Of a stretch of DNA of 7,323 nt, positions 6,393-7,323 are shown one piece after another. Under the pieces are notes generated by a model, which had not been told where the DNA came from, searched no databases, and worked only from the letters and a program-made list of their open reading frames with translations. This stretch comes from Acidimicrobiaceae bacterium (lineage in GTDB: Bacteria; Actinomycetota; Acidimicrobiia; Acidimicrobiales; RAAP-2), in the NCBI GenBank assembly GCA_003157945.1, contig PMFY01000365.1, positions 1 through 7,323 on the forward strand. The letters are read 5' to 3'. Numbering within the stretch: the stretch's first letter is position 1; each line of letters begins with the position of its first letter. The translations under genes were made by a program, and so were the position numbers.

Positions 6393-6881
6393 CTACTCGT
6401 AGTAGCCGGAGTGGATGTACACGCAGGGGATGCCCATGGCGTGGAACATGGCGAAGTTGTTCGGATCGTCCTCGAAGGCCAGCCGCAGGTCGAAGCCGAA
6501 GTGCCGGAGCTCGTCGACGGAGTCCCGCTTGTACCAGGTCACCTGGGAGTAGTCCCCCCGGGCCCGCATGACCAGCAGGTCCCAGCGCAGGTCGTAGCGC
6601 TCGAGCCAGGCCAGCGTCTGGGGCTGGACGCGCATCGGCCGACCGGTGAGGAGGATGATCTGGAGCGCGGGGTCGAGGAGCTCGAGCACGCGCGCCAGCT
6701 CGTCGATGACGGCGTCCTCGCCGCAGGCGTCGAAGAACGCGTCCCAGTTGCGCCGTCCCTCCTCGATGAAGTGCTGGCGGCCGACGGCGTCGGAGAGGAC
6801 GCCGTCCATGTCGAAGACGACCGCCCGGCCGGGCTCTTCGATCCGCCCGTCACGCCAGGCCCAGTTGCCCGGGTCACCCAC
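6393..6881 (-). CDS. Small HAD-family phosphatase resembling the T4 polynucleotide kinase 3'-phosphatase domain
   Basis: A 162-residue soluble protein with all four HAD motifs. Motif I is VVFDMDGVLSD, with the nucleophile Asp24 and the acid/base Asp26. Motif II is IILLTGRP (Thr79). The motif III lysine is probably Lys118 in TWYKRDSV. Motif IV is LAFEDDPNN (Asp138, Asp139). The compact cap, the segment LLVMRARGDYSQVTWYKRDSV and the ending MGIPCVYIHSGYYE recall the phosphatase half of T4 Pnkp, but no kinase domain is attached. The substrate is unknown: a nucleic-acid 3'-phosphate or a small phosphometabolite are both possible. The GTG start is chosen because GAGGAG (6889-6894) precedes it by 7 bases and because the conserved protein begins there; the reading frame continues upstream only as overlap with acs. 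It lies 4 bases after the acs stop, so the two are almost certainly cotranscribed. Confidence 0.85.
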   Translation of the reverse strand: MGDPGNWAWRDGRIEEPGRAVVFDMDGVLSDAVGRQHFIEEGRRNWDAFFDACGEDAVIDELARVLELLDPALQIILLTGRPMRVQPQTLAWLERYDLRWDLLVMRARGDYSQVTWYKRDSVDELRHFGFDLRLAFEDDPNNFAMFHAMGIPCVYIHSGYYE

Positions 6882-6885
6882 GCCG

Positions 6886-7323
6886 CTACTCCTCGCCCGG
6901 CGAGTTCGCCGACAGGCGCCGGATCTCCTCCACCACGGCCGGGTCGGCCAGTGTCGTGGTGTCGCCCAGCACGCGGCCCTCGGCCACGTCGCGCAGCAGG
7001 CGGCGCATGATCTTGCCGCTCCGGGTCTTCGGGAGCTCGTCGGTGAAGATGACCGTCTTCGGCCGGGCGATCGGGCCGATCTTGGTCGCCACGTGGGCCC
7101 GCAGCTCCTGGCCGCGTGCGTCGGTGGCCTCACCGGCGTCGGCCACCAGGGTCACGAACGCCACGATGGCCTGGCCGGTGGTCTCGTCCACCGCCCCCAC
7201 GACGGCGGACTCGGCCACCAGGTGGTGGTCGACGAGGGCCGACTCCACCTCGGTGGTGGAGATGCGGTGGCCGGAGACGTTCATGACGTCGTCGACCCGG
7301 CCGAGCAGCCACAGGTAGCCGTC
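6886..7323 (-). CDS. acsA: Acetyl-CoA synthetase, C-terminal end (partial at right edge)
   Basis: These are the last 145 residues of an AMP-forming acetyl-CoA synthetase, which activates acetate to acetyl-CoA through acetyl-AMP; the 5' part lies beyond the window. The visible piece is the mobile C-terminal domain. It starts at the hinge, [20 protein letters not shown], includes TTEVESAL and [10 protein letters not shown], and ends with [20 protein letters not shown]. The lysine of SGK (codon at 7012-7014) is the catalytic residue for adenylate formation and the usual target of regulatory acetylation in this family. The order of motifs and the normal ending about 40 residues after SGK match AcsA and not the longer acyl-CoA ligases. 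Related short-chain acyl-CoA synthetases (for example propionyl-CoA synthetase) cannot be fully excluded from this fragment. It leads a pair with the HAD phosphatase gene. Confidence 0.93.
   Translation of the reverse strand, partial: DGYLWLLGRVDDVMNVSGHRISTTEVESALVDHHLVAESAVVGAVDETTGQAIVAFVTLVADAGEATDARGQELRAHVATKIGPIARPKTVIFTDELPKTRSGKIMRRLLRDVAEGRVLGDTTTLADPAVVEEIRRLSANSPGEE
6889..6894 (-). promoter_or_regulatory. Ribosome binding site of the HAD phosphatase gene
   Basis: GAGGAG on the minus strand is formed by the last Glu-Glu codons of the upstream acs gene. It is placed 7 bases before the GTG at 6881. It decides that start over longer versions of the frame that run into acs. Confidence 0.7.

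Noticed and set aside
6882..7133. N-terminal extension of the HAD phosphatase to 7133
   Set aside because: The extra residues overlap the acs 3' end out of frame and are Arg/Ala-rich. The GTG at 6881 has a good Shine-Dalgarno site and begins the conserved protein.

Overview
The window is very GC-rich (over 70% by eye) and densely coded. It carries Shine-Dalgarno sites, GTG starts and 4-base stop/start overlaps typical of high-GC Actinomycetota. The gene content fits a monoderm actinobacterium: a HelD-type RNA polymerase-associated helicase, haem genes resembling the coproporphyrin-dependent branch, and an actinobacterial-style Lnt. An acidimicrobial lineage is my guess and cannot be settled from this sequence.

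Layout. Positions 1-862 (minus) hold the N-terminal 287 codons of a HelD/HelR-like SF1 helicase that runs off the left edge. A 176-bp divergent intergenic region (863-1038) carries a likely helD promoter, a candidate leaderless hemE promoter and two inverted repeats. One repeat lies almost exactly midway between the two predicted transcription starts. From 1039 to 6375 (plus) there is a tight four-gene operon: hemE, then a ferrochelatase (cpfC/hemH), then coproporphyrinogen/protoporphyrinogen oxidase (cgoX/hemY), then apolipoprotein N-acyltransferase (lnt). All three junctions overlap by exactly 4 bases. After a 17-bp convergent junction with a short octamer tandem repeat, the minus strand (6393-7323) carries a small HAD phosphatase resembling the 3'-phosphatase half of T4 polynucleotide kinase. 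It sits directly downstream of the 3' end of an acetyl-CoA synthetase gene, which enters from the right edge.

How they work together. HemE makes coproporphyrinogen III, CgoX oxidises it to coproporphyrin III, and CpfC inserts iron to give coprohaem. The last enzyme of that branch (ChdC/HemQ) and the early steps are not in the window. Lnt, a membrane enzyme of lipoprotein maturation, is translationally coupled to the haem genes without an obvious functional link.

The most notable points are the following. Ser445 replaces the catalytic Cys of Lnt while the Glu and Lys of the triad are kept. The ferrochelatase has an apparent Tyr/His exchange relative to Bacillus subtilis. The divergent promoters are symmetrically arranged around an inverted repeat. 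The stand-alone PNK-phosphatase-like protein is coupled to acs. I found no mobile element, CRISPR array or RNA gene.
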